Below the pieces are notes generated by a model, which was not told where the DNA came from, did no database searches, and worked only from the letters and a program-made list of their open reading frames with translations. The position numbers were made by a program, and so were the translations under genes. From Agrococcus sp. ARC_14 (GTDB lineage: Bacteria; Actinomycetota; Actinomycetes; Actinomycetales; Microbacteriaceae), in contig NZ_JAKUDO010000001.1 of NCBI RefSeq assembly GCF_022436485.1, forward strand, positions 806,001 to 870,000: 64,000 bases of DNA, in the 5' to 3' direction. Numbering within the stretch: position 1 is the first letter of the stretch; each line of letters opens with the position of its first letter. Below, piece by piece: positions 40,213 through 49,018 of this stretch.

Positions 40213-41417
40213 GCGCGGAGCAGTCGGTGGGTGCAGCGCAGCCGGTGAGCGCCGAGCAGCTGGGCCCGCGAACGCTTGCCGAGGCGACCACCATGCGCGT
40301 CGGTGGCGAGGTCGCGACCTGGGTCGAGGCGACCACGCGCGAGCAGATCGCCGCCGCCTATGCCGAGGCGATCGCCGACGACTTCACGCCGCTCCTGCTG
40401 CTGGGCGGCGGCTCCAACACGGTCGCGGCGAGCGCGCCATTCGACGGCACCGTCCTGCACATCGCGACCCGCGGCATCCGCGCCCTGCCCATCGCTGCGC
40501 GACCCCACCGCCCCGCCGGCGAGGAGCCGCCCAGCGACGACTCGGTGGTGCTGCGCGTCGAGGCCGGCGAGGGGTGGGATGCGCTGGTCGCCCAGACCGT
40601 CGCCGACGGCCTGGCGGGACTCGAGGCGCTCAGCGGCATCCCGGGCTCCGTCGGGGCGGCGCCGATCCAGAACATCGGCGCCTATGGCCAGGAGGTCGCC
40701 GCCACGCTGCTGGGCGTCGAGCTGCTCGAGCAGGACACGCTCGAGGTGCGGCAGGTGCCCGCCTCGGAGCTGCGGCTGGGGTATCGCGACTCGGCGATCA
40801 AGCGCGGCCTGCTCTCCGGGGTGGTGCTCTCGGTCGACCTGCGGCTGCGGCGCTCGACGGATGGGCGCAGCCAGCCGGTGGCCTACCAGCAGCTCGCGAC
40901 CGCGCTCGGGGTGGATCTCGGCACCCGCGTGCCGCTCGAGGACGTGCGCGCCACGGTGCTCGAGCTGCGGCGCTCGAAGGGCATGGTGCTCTCGGCCGAC
41001 CCCGACTCGGTGAGCGCCGGATCGTTCTTCACGAACCCGATGGTCTCCGCCCGCTTCGCCAAGCAGCTGCCGCAGGAGGCGCCGCGCTGGTCGGTGTCGC
41101 CGCAGCTCTCGGCGACCGTGCTGCCGCTCGACGCCGACACTCCCGCGATCGACGCCGTGCCCTCGCTCGACCGGCCGGTGCCGCAGGTGAAGCTCTCTGC
41201 TGCGTGGCTCATCGAGCAGGCCGGCATCGAGCGCGGCTTCGCCCTGCCAGGCTCGCGCGCGGCGATCTCGTCCAAGCACACGCTCGCGATCACGAACCGC
41301 GGCGGCGCGACGGGCGAGCAGGTCGCCGAGCTCGCCCGCTTCGTGCAGGCGCGCGTCGAGAACCAGTTCGGCGTGCACCTGGTGCCGGAGCCCGTGCTGG
41401 TCGGCCTGCCGCTCTAG
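40209..41417 (+). CDS. murB: UDP-N-acetylenolpyruvoylglucosamine reductase
   Basis: 402 residues, FAD enzyme of peptidoglycan precursor synthesis. TTMRVGG and LLLGGGSNTVAA bind FAD; LSGIPGSVGAAPIQNIGAYGQEV is the family core; YRDSAIKRGL, SAGSFFTNP (catalytic serine), AAWLIEQAGIERGF and ISSKHTLAITN (catalytic region) follow. It has the longer actinobacterial form with an insertion near 85-105. The GTG start at 40209 overlaps the MaoC stop; later in-frame GTG codons at 40227 and 40245 are alternatives. Confidence 0.93.
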   Translation: MSAEQSVGAAQPVSAEQLGPRTLAEATTMRVGGEVATWVEATTREQIAAAYAEAIADDFTPLLLLGGGSNTVAASAPFDGTVLHIATRGIRALPIAARPHRPAGEEPPSDDSVVLRVEAGEGWDALVAQTVADGLAGLEALSGIPGSVGAAPIQNIGAYGQEVAATLLGVELLEQDTLEVRQVPASELRLGYRDSAIKRGLLSGVVLSVDLRLRRSTDGRSQPVAYQQLATALGVDLGTRVPLEDVRATVLELRRSKGMVLSADPDSVSAGSFFTNPMVSARFAKQLPQEAPRWSVSPQLSATVLPLDADTPAIDAVPSLDRPVPQVKLSAAWLIEQAGIERGFALPGSRAAISSKHTLAITNRGGATGEQVAELARFVQARVENQFGVHLVPEPVLVGLPL

Positions 41418-41459
41418 CCTCGCTGGCCCGCGCCCGCTGCCCGATACGCGGCAGCCACT

Positions 41460-41555
41460 GCGCACAACGCAAGCCCTGAGGCGCCGATCCGTGACCGCGG
41501 GGCCGGAGTCGCCGCATCCGCCCACCACCTGCGTCGGTGGGCTTGCGTTGTGCGC
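41460..41555. repeat. 96-base element with 17-base terminal inverted repeats
   Basis: GCGCACAACGCAAGCCC (41460-41476) and its exact complement at 41539-41555 bracket 62 bases, which include a CCCACC / GGTGGG hairpin at 41521-41541. It lies in the intergenic region between murB and the VOC gene. The size and ends resemble a miniature inverted-repeat element; no second copy is in the window. Confidence 0.65.
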
Positions 41556-41592
41556 CGGGAATCGCCGGTGCCGCGCCCGCGTTGCCGAGACC

Positions 41593-42033
41593 ATGGCAGA
41601 TGCACCGAAGCAGCTCAGGCTCGTCGTCGAGGTCGACGACATCGACGCGGCGCTCGCGTTCTACCGCGACGCGCTCGGGCTCCCGGAGGTCGCCGCCTTC
41701 GAGGGCGAGGGCGATGCGCGCGTCGCGATCCTCGAGGCAGGGCGCGCCACCCTCGAGCTCGCGAACCCCGCGCAGAAGCGCATGATCGACCGGGTGGAGG
41801 CGGGCGGCCAGCCGAGCCCGCGCATCCGCATCGCCTTCGAGGTCGACGACGCTGCGGGCGTCACACAGCGGCTCGAGGCGGCCGGCGCCACGCTCGTGGC
41901 GGCGCCGATCGAGACGCCGTGGCGCTCGCTCAACTCGCGGCTCGACGCTCCCGCCGAGCTGCAGCTGACGATCTTCCAGGAGCTCGACGGCGAGGAGCGC
42001 TTCGTCGGCGGAACCGCGTCCGCCGGCGGTTGA
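41593..42033 (+). CDS. VOC (glyoxalase/bleomycin-resistance) family protein
   Basis: 146 residues. LRLVVEVDDIDAALAFYRDALGLPEVAAFEGEGDARVAILEAG is the N-terminal beta-alpha-beta-beta-beta module and IRIAFEVDDAAGVTQRLEAAGATLV the second. Metal-ligand positions are not conserved in an obvious glyoxalase I way, so the function is open. The ATG at 41593 lies beyond the inverted-repeat element; a longer in-frame extension to 41491 would translate through that element and is unlikely. Confidence 0.8.
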   Translation: MADAPKQLRLVVEVDDIDAALAFYRDALGLPEVAAFEGEGDARVAILEAGRATLELANPAQKRMIDRVEAGGQPSPRIRIAFEVDDAAGVTQRLEAAGATLVAAPIETPWRSLNSRLDAPAELQLTIFQELDGEERFVGGTASAGG

Positions 42034-42076
42034 TCGCCAGCGGCGCGCATGGGAGAGTCGTCTCTTGGGGGACACC

Positions 42077-42541
42077 ATGGATGAGCACGACACCGCACAG
42101 GCTGGCACCGACGAGACTGCGCCGATCGAGCACGAGCTCGACATCGCCGTGAGCCGTGCCCGCGCCTGGGACGCCTACGTGCACGGCATGAGCGAGTGGT
42201 GGCACCCCGGCTGGACCAGCTTCGGCACCGGCCTCGACCGCATCGAGGTCGAGCCGCATCCTGGCGGCCGCATCCTCGAGCATCACCGGGATGGCGACGA
42301 GCACGTGTGGGGCGAGGTGGTGGATGCCGTGCCGGGCGAGCGCTTCTCCCACACGTTCCGGCTCTCCCACGGCGGCGACGCCACGATCGTGACGCTCGAG
42401 TTCGACGATCTGCCGCACGGCGGCACGCGCGTGCGCTTCTCGCACTCCGGCTGGAACGAGTCGAACGCGGAGGGGCGCCGCAAGCACGCCGACTGGCCCA
42501 TGCTGCTCGAGCGCTACCGCACCTACGCCCAGCACGTGTGA
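42077..42541 (+). CDS. SRPBCC-family protein (AHSA1-like)
   Basis: 154 residues. ELDIAVSRARAWDAYVHGMSEWWHPGW, EVEPHPGGRILEH, GEVVDAVPGERFSHTFRL and GGTRVRFSHSGW follow the START/Bet v1-like AHSA1 pattern. The role is unknown; such proteins bind hydrophobic ligands or assist stress responses. The start is uncertain: the ATG at 42077 has GGGGG upstream, while TTG at 42065 has a weak leaderless hexamer. Confidence 0.75.
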   Translation: MDEHDTAQAGTDETAPIEHELDIAVSRARAWDAYVHGMSEWWHPGWTSFGTGLDRIEVEPHPGGRILEHHRDGDEHVWGEVVDAVPGERFSHTFRLSHGGDATIVTLEFDDLPHGGTRVRFSHSGWNESNAEGRRKHADWPMLLERYRTYAQHV

Positions 42542-42608
42542 GTCCGGAGGGGGCAATGCGCGCAGCGCGTTGACGCCGGAGGACTCAAGGTCGCGCGCTG
42601 GAGCTCAT

Positions 42609-42632
42609 GCGCAGGCCCTTTCGGGCCTGCGC
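42609..42632. terminator. hairpin between convergent SRPBCC and response-regulator genes
   Basis: GCGCAGGCCC / GGGCCTGCGC, 10-base perfect arms with a TTTC loop. It is symmetrical and T-free, so it could serve both converging genes. It is not related to the TCGAGGAGCGC repeats that fill the other convergent gaps. Confidence 0.5.
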
Positions 42633-42691
42633 GCGACGCCAGCGCCGTGGCCCGTCTCGGGTCACGGACGGCCGATTGCCGCTCGAAGGCC

Positions 42692-43306
42692 TCACACCAG
42701 CCCCCGCTCCAGCGCCACCGCCACCGCGCTCGTCCGATCGCGCACTCCCAGCTTCGCGAAGATCGCCTGCACGTGCGACTTCACGGTGGCCTCGCCGATG
42801 AACAGCGCCCTGCCGATCGCCGCGTTGGTCGAGCCCTGCCTCATCAGCGCGAGCACCTCCCGCTCCCGCGCTGACAGCGCGATCGCCGGGGTCCGCTGCC
42901 GCCCGGCCAGCGCCCGCGCGACGCTCGGCGCCATCGCGCGCTCGCCCCGCGCCGCCGCGCGGATGGCCGCGAAGATCTCGAGCGGCGGTGCCGCCTTCAG
43001 GAGGTAGCCGGTCGCGCCGGCCTCAGTCGCGGCGAGGATGTCGGCGTCGGTGTCGTAGGTCGTGAGGATGAGCACGTGCGTGCCCTCGAGCGCTGCGAGG
43101 ATGCGTCGCGTCGCCTCGGCGCCGCCGACACCAGGCATGCGCAGGTCCGTGAGCACGACATCCGGCCGCTCTTCAAGCGCGAGGAGCACGAGTGCCTCGC
43201 CGTCTGCCGCCTGACCGACGACCTCGATGTCGCTCGCCTCGGCCAGCAGCGCCACGAGTCCGCCCCGGACCACGGGGTGGTCGTCGGCCACCACGACCCG
43301 GATCAT
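42692..43306 (-). CDS. LuxR-type (NarL/FixJ) response regulator
   Basis: 204 residues. Receiver domain with acidic pocket DDH near residues 8-10 and phosphoacceptor Asp54 in VVLTDLRMPG. The LuxR HTH occupies the last 60 residues (LSAREREVLALMRQGSTNAAIGRALFIGEATVKSHV-type sequence). It overlaps the histidine kinase gene upstream by ATGA, forming one operon with the ABC-2 exporter. It probably regulates that exporter, as in DesKR- or LiaRS-like layouts (inference). Confidence 0.92.
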   Translation of the reverse strand: MIRVVVADDHPVVRGGLVALLAEASDIEVVGQAADGEALVLLALEERPDVVLTDLRMPGVGGAEATRRILAALEGTHVLILTTYDTDADILAATEAGATGYLLKAAPPLEIFAAIRAAARGERAMAPSVARALAGRQRTPAIALSAREREVLALMRQGSTNAAIGRALFIGEATVKSHVQAIFAKLGVRDRTSAVAVALERGLV

Positions 43307-44439
43307 GCCGCGCCCGCCTCGGCGAGCCGCGCCGTCACCGTCGTGCCCGCCGGGGAGGAGTCGATCTGCAGGCTGCCGCCCGCGAGGGCCATCCGCTCGT
43401 CGAGCCCCTGGAGGCCGAGGCCGCGGGTGAGCGATGCCCGGTCGAAGCCGCGCCCGTCGTCGGCGACGCGCAGGACGACGCCCGACGCATCCGTCGTCAT
43501 CGTCACCGTCGCGCCGGTGGCCGCCGCGTGCTTGCGCACGTTGGCGAGCGCCTCCTGCGCGGTGCGCAGCAGCGCCACCTCGACGTCGACGGGCAGCTCG
43601 ACCGGCGCCGCCGACACCGTGACCGCGATGCCCGTCTCGGCCTGGAAGCGGGCGCCGAGGCGCTCGAGCGCGACCGGCAGGCCGGCATCGAGTCCCACGC
43701 CGCCGTGCGCGGCGACCAGGCCGCGCACCTCGGCGAGCGCGCCCTGCGCGAGCTGCTCGATCGCTCGCAGGCTGTCGAGGTCGGGCTTGCCCCGCTGCGC
43801 GAGCATGGCGATGCCCGCGAGGTCCTGCGCGATCGTGTCGTGCAGGTCGCGGGCGATGCGGGCGCGCTCTGCGGCCGTCGCGTGCTCGCCGCTCAGCCGC
43901 GCGATCGACGCCTGCGCCTGCTCGAGCGCGACGATGAGGCGCTCGCGCTCCGTGTTGGCGCGGGCGAGGCCCGAGATCCAGATGCCGATGAGCATGCTGA
44001 ATCCGAACCCCAGCACCTGCACCGTGACGAGCAGCCAGACCGACCCGCCATCCGCGACGAAGGCGGCGAGCACTGCGGCGAACAGGCCGAGGTTCGCGAT
44101 CACCGCGCGGCGGAAGCTCGTGACCGATGCGAGCCAGATGAGCGGTGCCGCGAGCCCCTGCGCCGCGCCCAGCGGACCGAAGCCGTAGGCCGCGATGGCC
44201 GCCCCGGTGATCGCCACGAGCTGGAAGGCGACGCTCGGCTGCTCCGTGCGCAGCACTCGCCGGCCGAAGGCGAGGTAGGCGCCGGAGATGAGCAGCACGC
44301 CGGTGACGCCGAGCGCGATCCCCATCGGATCGCCCGCGAAGCACGCGATGACCAGCAGCACGACCGTGCCGACGGTGACGATCGCGTCCCAGATGCGGGG
44401 GTCGTCGGTGGGCGGGGGCCGGAGCGGCGCATCCGTCAT
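43303..44439 (-). CDS. sensor histidine kinase, HisKA_3 type
   Basis: 378 residues. Five or six N-terminal helices (about 20-158) with no large extracellular sensor, a short coiled coil (ERERLIVALEQAQASIARL), the phosphorylation site RIARDLHDTIAQDL with His200, and the ATPase domain ending with DDGRGFD and GLGLQGLDERM. It probably senses membrane state or a membrane-partitioning compound. The ATG at 44439 has GGGAGGGG upstream; a TTG at 44463 overlapping the permease stop is an alternative. Confidence 0.9.
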   Translation of the reverse strand: MTDAPLRPPPTDDPRIWDAIVTVGTVVLLVIACFAGDPMGIALGVTGVLLISGAYLAFGRRVLRTEQPSVAFQLVAITGAAIAAYGFGPLGAAQGLAAPLIWLASVTSFRRAVIANLGLFAAVLAAFVADGGSVWLLVTVQVLGFGFSMLIGIWISGLARANTERERLIVALEQAQASIARLSGEHATAAERARIARDLHDTIAQDLAGIAMLAQRGKPDLDSLRAIEQLAQGALAEVRGLVAAHGGVGLDAGLPVALERLGARFQAETGIAVTVSAAPVELPVDVEVALLRTAQEALANVRKHAAATGATVTMTTDASGVVLRVADDGRGFDRASLTRGLGLQGLDERMALAGGSLQIDSSPAGTTVTARLAEAGAA

Positions 44440-44459
44440 CGTCGCCCCTCCCGCGTCGG

Positions 44460-45314
44460 TCAACCGCGCTTGATCCAGCGGAACGTCACCGCTGCCACCA
44501 CGCTACCCACGACCGCCCAGATGCCCAGCACGATCGCGACCATCGGCAGGTTCCAGGCCTCGCCGACCTCGAGGTGGCGCGCGATGTCGGGCAGCAGCGC
44601 GGCGCGGAAGCCGTGCCCGACCCAGGCGAGCGGGAAGACGTTCGCGATCGACTGCAGCCATTCGGGCAGGATCGTGAACGGCAGGAAGATGCCCGAGATG
44701 AACTGCAGCGCGAGCGCCACCGGGATGACGACGGCGGAGGCGGAGTTCACGGAGCGCGGCAGCTGCGCGATCACGACGCCCAGCACTGCGAAGCAGACGA
44801 GCGCGGCGAAGAACACCCACGCGAGCGTCAGCCAGCGCGCGGGCTCGCTCGGCAGCTCGATGCCGAAGGCGAAGCGTGCGACGAGCAGCAGCAGCGCCGC
44901 CTGCACGAGCGAGGTGATGATCAGCTGCCCGAGCTTGCCGATGAAGTAGGCGAGCACCGGCAGCGGCGTGGCAGCGAGCCGCTGCAGCGTGCCGTCGTTG
45001 CGCTCCACCGCGATCTCGATGCCGAGGTTCTGCACGCCAGAGAGGAAGACGCCGGCGGCGAGCATCGCGGGCAGGTAGAGGTGCGGCTGCGTGACCGTCT
45101 GTCCGTCGATCTCGAGCAGCGGGTCGAGGGCGCTGAAGGCGCTCGCGAAGATCACGAACAGCAGCACCGGGAACAGGAACGTGAAGACCATCGCGTCGCT
45201 GCGCCGCACGTACTGCAGCAGCTCGACGCGGATGCGGTCGATGGCGCAGCGCACGGTGTGACCCGAGCGGATGCCCTGGCGCGCGACCGCGGGAGGGGTG
45301 GCGTGGGCGGTCAT
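44460..45314 (-). CDS. ABC-2 type transporter permease
   Basis: 284 residues with six helices. A cytoplasmic N-terminus of about 40 residues is followed by YVRRSDAMVFTFLFPVLLFVIFASAF. The family-typical end is LQFISGIFLPFTILPEWLQSIANVFPLAWVGHGFRAALL. With the ATPase upstream it forms a heteromeric drug, lipid or peptide exporter. Its start overlaps the ATPase stop and it reads into the two-component genes, so all four genes form one operon on the minus strand. Confidence 0.9.
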   Translation of the reverse strand: MTAHATPPAVARQGIRSGHTVRCAIDRIRVELLQYVRRSDAMVFTFLFPVLLFVIFASAFSALDPLLEIDGQTVTQPHLYLPAMLAAGVFLSGVQNLGIEIAVERNDGTLQRLAATPLPVLAYFIGKLGQLIITSLVQAALLLLVARFAFGIELPSEPARWLTLAWVFFAALVCFAVLGVVIAQLPRSVNSASAVVIPVALALQFISGIFLPFTILPEWLQSIANVFPLAWVGHGFRAALLPDIARHLEVGEAWNLPMVAIVLGIWAVVGSVVAAVTFRWIKRG

Positions 45315-46216
45315 GCTGCGACCTCCTCGGTCTCGGTGCTGCGTCGGGGCTGCTCGTCGCGCCCGCCGTCAGGCGGCTCGGCCTCCGCCGCGCCGATCAG
45401 CTCGAGGTAGACGTCCTCGAGGGAGGGGCGCACGATCTCGAGGTCCTCGGGCTCGCCGGTCAGCTCCCGCACCACAGACGCGGGCTCGAGCGTGCGCACC
45501 TCGTGGCGACCCGAGGCATCCGACCACCGCACGATCGGCGTGCGCGCCTCGGCGCCGCCGATCGCCCCGACGCGGTCGAGCGCCAGCAGCCGACCGCCCG
45601 CGATGATGCCCGCGCGGTCGGCGAGCTGCTCGGCCTCGTCGAGGTAGTGCGTGGTGAGCAGGATGGTCGTGCCGTCGTCCGCGACGTCGCGGATGAGCTG
45701 CCAGAACTGCCGGCGCGCCTGCGGGTCGAAGCCGGTGGTGGGCTCGTCCAGGAAGAGCACCTCGGGGCGGCCGATGATGCCGAGCGCGACGTCGACGCGG
45801 CGCTGCTGGCCGCCGGAGAGCTTGCCGACGCGCCGCTTCGCGTGCTCGGTGAGGCCGACTGCTGCGATCGTCTCGTCGACGTCGCGAGCGTTGGGGAAGA
45901 TGCGGGCGAAGTGCGTGAGGATCTCGCGCACGGTGAGCATGCCTGCCTGCCCGGTGGACTGCAGCACGACGCCGATGCGGCTGCGCCAGGCGCGGTCGCC
46001 CTTGCGGGGATCGATGCCGAGGACGCGGGCGCTGCCGCCGGTGGGGGTGCGGAAGCCCTCGAGCATCTCGACGGTCGTCGACTTGCCGGCACCGTTCGGG
46101 CCGAGCAGCGCGAAGGTCTCGCCGCGCTCGATCTCGAACGAGACGTCGTCGACGACGGTGCGATCGCCGTAGCGCTTGCTGAGGCCGTCGACGACGACCG
46201 CCGGTGCTGTGCTCAT
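45311..46216 (-). CDS. ABC transporter ATP-binding protein (exporter, CcmA/DrrA type)
   Basis: 301 residues. Walker A GPNGAGKST near residue 41, Q-loop VVLQSTGQ, signature LSGGQQRRVD, Walker B LFLDEPTTGFD and switch His in LTTHYLDEAEQ are all present. The C-terminal 90 residues (VRWSDASGRHEVRTLEP...) form the extra domain found in DrrA-like exporters. It energises the permease at 44460. The start ATG 46216 has a CAGCCT hexamer 7 bases upstream. Confidence 0.92.
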   Translation of the reverse strand: MSTAPAVVVDGLSKRYGDRTVVDDVSFEIERGETFALLGPNGAGKSTTVEMLEGFRTPTGGSARVLGIDPRKGDRAWRSRIGVVLQSTGQAGMLTVREILTHFARIFPNARDVDETIAAVGLTEHAKRRVGKLSGGQQRRVDVALGIIGRPEVLFLDEPTTGFDPQARRQFWQLIRDVADDGTTILLTTHYLDEAEQLADRAGIIAGGRLLALDRVGAIGGAEARTPIVRWSDASGRHEVRTLEPASVVRELTGEPEDLEIVRPSLEDVYLELIGAAEAEPPDGGRDEQPRRSTETEEVAA

Positions 46217-46271
46217 GCCCCCAGGCTGGCCCGCCCCGGACCCGCCCGCATCCACCGATCGGTGGGGAGGC

Positions 46272-47465
46272 TCAGGCCGCGAAGAGCCGCTGCAGCCGCT
46301 GCACGCCCTCGAGCAGCGCGTCGTCGGCGAGCGCGTACGAGAAGCGCAGGTAGCCGGATGGGCCGAAGGCCTCGCCGGGCACCGCCGCGACCTCGGCCTG
46401 CTCCAGCATGAGGTCGGCGAGCTCGAGGCTCGACGTGGGCGTCACCCCGCCCCACTCCTTGCCCAGCAGCCCCGACACATCCGCATAGACGTAGAAGGCG
46501 CCCTTCGGCGTCGGCACCGAGAAGCCGGGGATCTTCGAGAGCTCGCCGATGATCGTCTGGCGGCGGCGGTCGAAAGCCGTGAGCATCTCGCCGACGGCAT
46601 CCTGCGGCCCGTTGAGCGCCTCGACGGCGCCCAGTTGCGCCACATTGTTCACGTTGCTCGTCAGATGCGACTGCAGGTTGCTCGCGGCCTTGATGACATC
46701 GGCCGGCCCGACCATCCAGCCCACGCGCCAGCCCGTCATCGCGTAGGTCTTCGCGACACCGTTCACGAGGATGGTGCGGTCGGCGATCGCCGGCAATGCC
46801 TCGACGATCGAGGTGGCGCGCTCGCCGTCGTAGACGAGGTTCTGATAGATCTCATCGGCGATCACCCACAGGCCGTTCGCCTCGGCCCACTCCGCGATCT
46901 CACGGACGTGCTCGGCCGGGTAGACGGCGCCCGTCGGGTTCGAGGGGCTCACCATCAGCAGCACCTTGGTGCGCGCGGTCCGGGCGGCCTCGAGCTGGTC
47001 GACCGTGACGAGGTAGCCCTGGTCGGCGCCGGCGAAGACGTCGACCTGCCTCGCACCGGTGAGCGCGATCGCCTCCGGGTAGGTGGTCCAGTAGGGCGTC
47101 GGCACGAGCACCTCGTCGCCCGGGTCGAGGATCGTCTGGAACGCCTGGTAGACCGACTGCTTGCCGCCATTGGTGACGAGCACCTGGCTCGGCTCGACCG
47201 CGAGGCCCGAGTCGCGCAGCGTCTTCGCGGCGACCGCCTCGCGCAGCTCCGGCAGCCCCGCCGCAGGCGTGTATCGGTAGTTCTTCGGGTCGGTGAGCGC
47301 GCGCTGCGCGGCCTCAACGATGTTCGCTGGAGTGGCGAAGTTCGGCTCGCCCGCGGCGTACGAGATGACGTCGCGCCCGGCAGCCTTGAGAGCCTTGGCC
47401 TTCCCATCGACCTTGAGGGTGGCGGATTCGTTGATCGCGGCGATGCGCGCGGAGATGCGGTTCAC
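46272..47465 (-). CDS. pyridoxal-phosphate aminotransferase, class I (aspartate type)
   Basis: 397 residues, fold type [15 protein letters not shown], the PLP-phosphate region [10 protein letters not shown], the ring-stacking [11 protein letters not shown] and the catalytic [16 protein letters not shown] with Lys239 are clear. The order matches the prokaryotic aspartate aminotransferase subgroup that often lies between murB and tRNA-Trp/secE in actinobacteria. TAGGCT 8 bases upstream supports the GTG at 47465. Confidence 0.9.
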   Translation of the reverse strand: MNRISARIAAINESATLKVDGKAKALKAAGRDVISYAAGEPNFATPANIVEAAQRALTDPKNYRYTPAAGLPELREAVAAKTLRDSGLAVEPSQVLVTNGGKQSVYQAFQTILDPGDEVLVPTPYWTTYPEAIALTGARQVDVFAGADQGYLVTVDQLEAARTARTKVLLMVSPSNPTGAVYPAEHVREIAEWAEANGLWVIADEIYQNLVYDGERATSIVEALPAIADRTILVNGVAKTYAMTGWRVGWMVGPADVIKAASNLQSHLTSNVNNVAQLGAVEALNGPQDAVGEMLTAFDRRRQTIIGELSKIPGFSVPTPKGAFYVYADVSGLLGKEWGGVTPTSSLELADLMLEQAEVAAVPGEAFGPSGYLRFSYALADDALLEGVQRLQRLFAA

Positions 47466-47472
47466 GGCACCA

Positions 47473-47478
47473 AGCCTA
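47473..47478 (-). promoter_or_regulatory. -10 hexamer TAGGCT for the aminotransferase
   Basis: TAGGCT ends 8 bases before the GTG at 47465. Confidence 0.45.
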
Positions 47479-47509
47479 CGGCGGCCCGGATGCGCCGCGC
47501 AGGGTGTGA

Positions 47510-47632
47510 TCAGCGCTCGACGAGCACCCCGTCCTCTTCCGCCCAGAGCCCTGCACCTGCGCGGACTGCGACGCCGCCGTCGATCACGAGCAGCTGCGTC
47601 TCGAGCGACTGCAGCTCGTCGCCACGCCCGTC
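47510..47632 (-). pseudogene. C-terminal gene remnant
   Basis: Forty sense codons with normal high-GC third positions, reading [20 protein letters not shown] then [20 protein letters not shown] and ending in TGA at 47510. The same frame is closed upstream by TAG at 47633-47635 and has no usable start. It looks like the tail of a decayed or truncated gene of unknown family. It occupies much of the 340-base gap before tRNA-Trp. Confidence 0.35.
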
Positions 47633-47701
47633 CTACAGGTCAGCGGTGCTGGTCATGATGCAACGGTCGCGATCGACGCGCCGTGCGGCCCGGTGGTGAA
47701 G

Positions 47702-47731
47702 TGGACAGGGGCGTGCGAGTCGAAGTATGCT
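47702..47731 (+). promoter_or_regulatory. promoter of the tRNA-Trp/secE/nusG unit
   Basis: TGGACA (47702-47707), an 18-base spacer, and TATGCT (47726-47731). This is one of the few places in the window with a recognisable -35 and -10 pair, as expected for a highly expressed stable-RNA and translation operon. The remaining bases up to the tRNA show no gene. Confidence 0.5.
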
Positions 47732-47806
47732 GTCTCCTTGGTGGTTGACGACTGCCATGCTGTCGCGTGCCCTCGGGCTCACGATCGTATGGGGCACCAC
47801 CAGCCC

Positions 47807-47879
47807 AGGGCGGTGGCTCAATTGGTAGAGCAGCGGTCTCCAAAACCGCAGGTTGCAGGTTCGAGTCCTGTCCGCCCTG
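47807..47879 (+). tRNA. tRNA-Trp (anticodon CCA)
   Basis: Acceptor arms AGGGCGG / CCGCCCT, anticodon stem-loop GCGGTCTCCAAAACCGC (CCA), T arm GCAGGTTCGAGTCCTGT. 73 bases; CCA is not encoded. Position immediately before secE is conserved in actinobacteria. Confidence 0.95.
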
Positions 47880-47947
47880 CTCGAGGCTCCTGCATGGGAG
47901 CCTGACGGGCTCCGGCACTCGCCGGGCCGATATGACGAAGGGTCACC

Positions 47948-48217
47948 GTGGCTGAGAACGCGATCGAGGAGGCACCCCGCTCACGCGAGGGAGCCTCTCG
48001 CAACCCGTTCGCGCGTCTGGTCGCCTTCCTCAAGGAAGTGCTGGTCGAGCTCCGCAAGGTCGTCACACCGACGCGCAAGGAGTTGATCCGCTACACGCTC
48101 GTCGTGCTCGTGTTCGTCGTGTTCATGATGCTCCTCGTGTCGGGTCTCGACCTCCTGTTCGGCTCCTTCGTCGGCTGGATGTTCGGCGACCTGCCGCTCT
48201 TCGGCCTCGTCGGCTGA
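47948..48217 (+). CDS. secE: preprotein translocase subunit SecE
   Basis: 89 residues. An N-terminal polar part, then NPFARLVAFLKEVLVELRKVVTPTRKELIRYT (the amphipathic helix with the conserved LRKVxxPTRxEL core), and one membrane helix. Single-helix SecE as in most bacteria; it clamps SecY in the Sec channel. GTG start with GAAGGG upstream, 68 bases behind tRNA-Trp. Confidence 0.95.
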   Translation: MAENAIEEAPRSREGASRNPFARLVAFLKEVLVELRKVVTPTRKELIRYTLVVLVFVVFMMLLVSGLDLLFGSFVGWMFGDLPLFGLVG

Positions 48218-48250
48218 GCCCGATCCAAGACGTGAAGGAGAAGGTGGACT

Positions 48251-48943
48251 GTGTCTGACGTCAATGACCTCGACATCGAGCTGAACAAGGCGCTCGACGA
48301 CCTCGTCCCTGCCGACGAGCAGCCGGCAGAGCCGACGGAAGATCCCTACGAGGACTTCAAGCGCGAGCTGCGCATGAAGCCGGGCCGCTGGTTCGTCATC
48401 CACTCGTACGCGGGCTACGAGAAGAAGGTCAAGGCCAACATCGCCTCGCGTGCCGAGAACATGCAGGTCGACGGCATCTACGAGATCCAGGTCCCCACCG
48501 AGGATGTCCTGGAGACGAAGAACGGCCAGGCCAAGCGCGTCAATCGCGTGCGCGTCCCCGGCTACGTGCTCGTCCGCATGGAGCTCGACGAGGACACCTG
48601 GTCGATCGTGCGTCACACGCCCGGCGTCACCGGCTTCGTCGGCAACGCCCACAACCCCGCGCCGCTGCGCTTCGACGAGGCCTTCACGATGCTGAAGCCC
48701 ATCGCCGACGAGCAGCTCGCCGAGCAGCAGAAGGCGATGCCAGACCACAAGCCCGCGCAGCTCACGGTGGAGGTCGACTTCGAGGTCGGCGAGACCATCA
48801 CGATCACCGAGGGCTCGTTCGCGGGCTTCCCCGGCACGATCTCCGAGATCCAGCCGGCGAGCCGCAAGCTCACCGTGCTCGTCAGCCTGTTCGAGCGCGA
48901 GACTCCTGTGGAGCTCGGCTTTGGCCAGGTCAGCAAGCTCTAG
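48251..48943 (+). CDS. nusG: transcription termination/antitermination protein NusG
   Basis: 230 residues. An acidic actinobacterial N-terminal extension of about 40 residues, then the NGN domain ([41 protein letters not shown]) and the C-terminal KOW domain ([21 protein letters not shown]). It binds RNA polymerase and links it to Rho or the ribosome. AAGGAGAAGG precedes the GTG. Confidence 0.96.
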   Translation: MSDVNDLDIELNKALDDLVPADEQPAEPTEDPYEDFKRELRMKPGRWFVIHSYAGYEKKVKANIASRAENMQVDGIYEIQVPTEDVLETKNGQAKRVNRVRVPGYVLVRMELDEDTWSIVRHTPGVTGFVGNAHNPAPLRFDEAFTMLKPIADEQLAEQQKAMPDHKPAQLTVEVDFEVGETITITEGSFAGFPGTISEIQPASRKLTVLVSLFERETPVELGFGQVSKL

Positions 48944-49018
48944 CCCCCACGTGGGCTGGATGCGGTCCAGGGCTCCACACGTGAGCCCGCGACCGCGATA
49001 CACCAAGAAGGAAGAGAC

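Noticed and set aside
41491..41592. Longer N-terminus for the VOC protein starting at 41491
   Set aside because: It would translate through the inverted-repeat element and adds no conserved sequence; the ATG at 41593 is better.
48944..49018. Terminator between nusG and rplK
   Set aside because: Only a 5-base imperfect stem is present; the genes probably read through.
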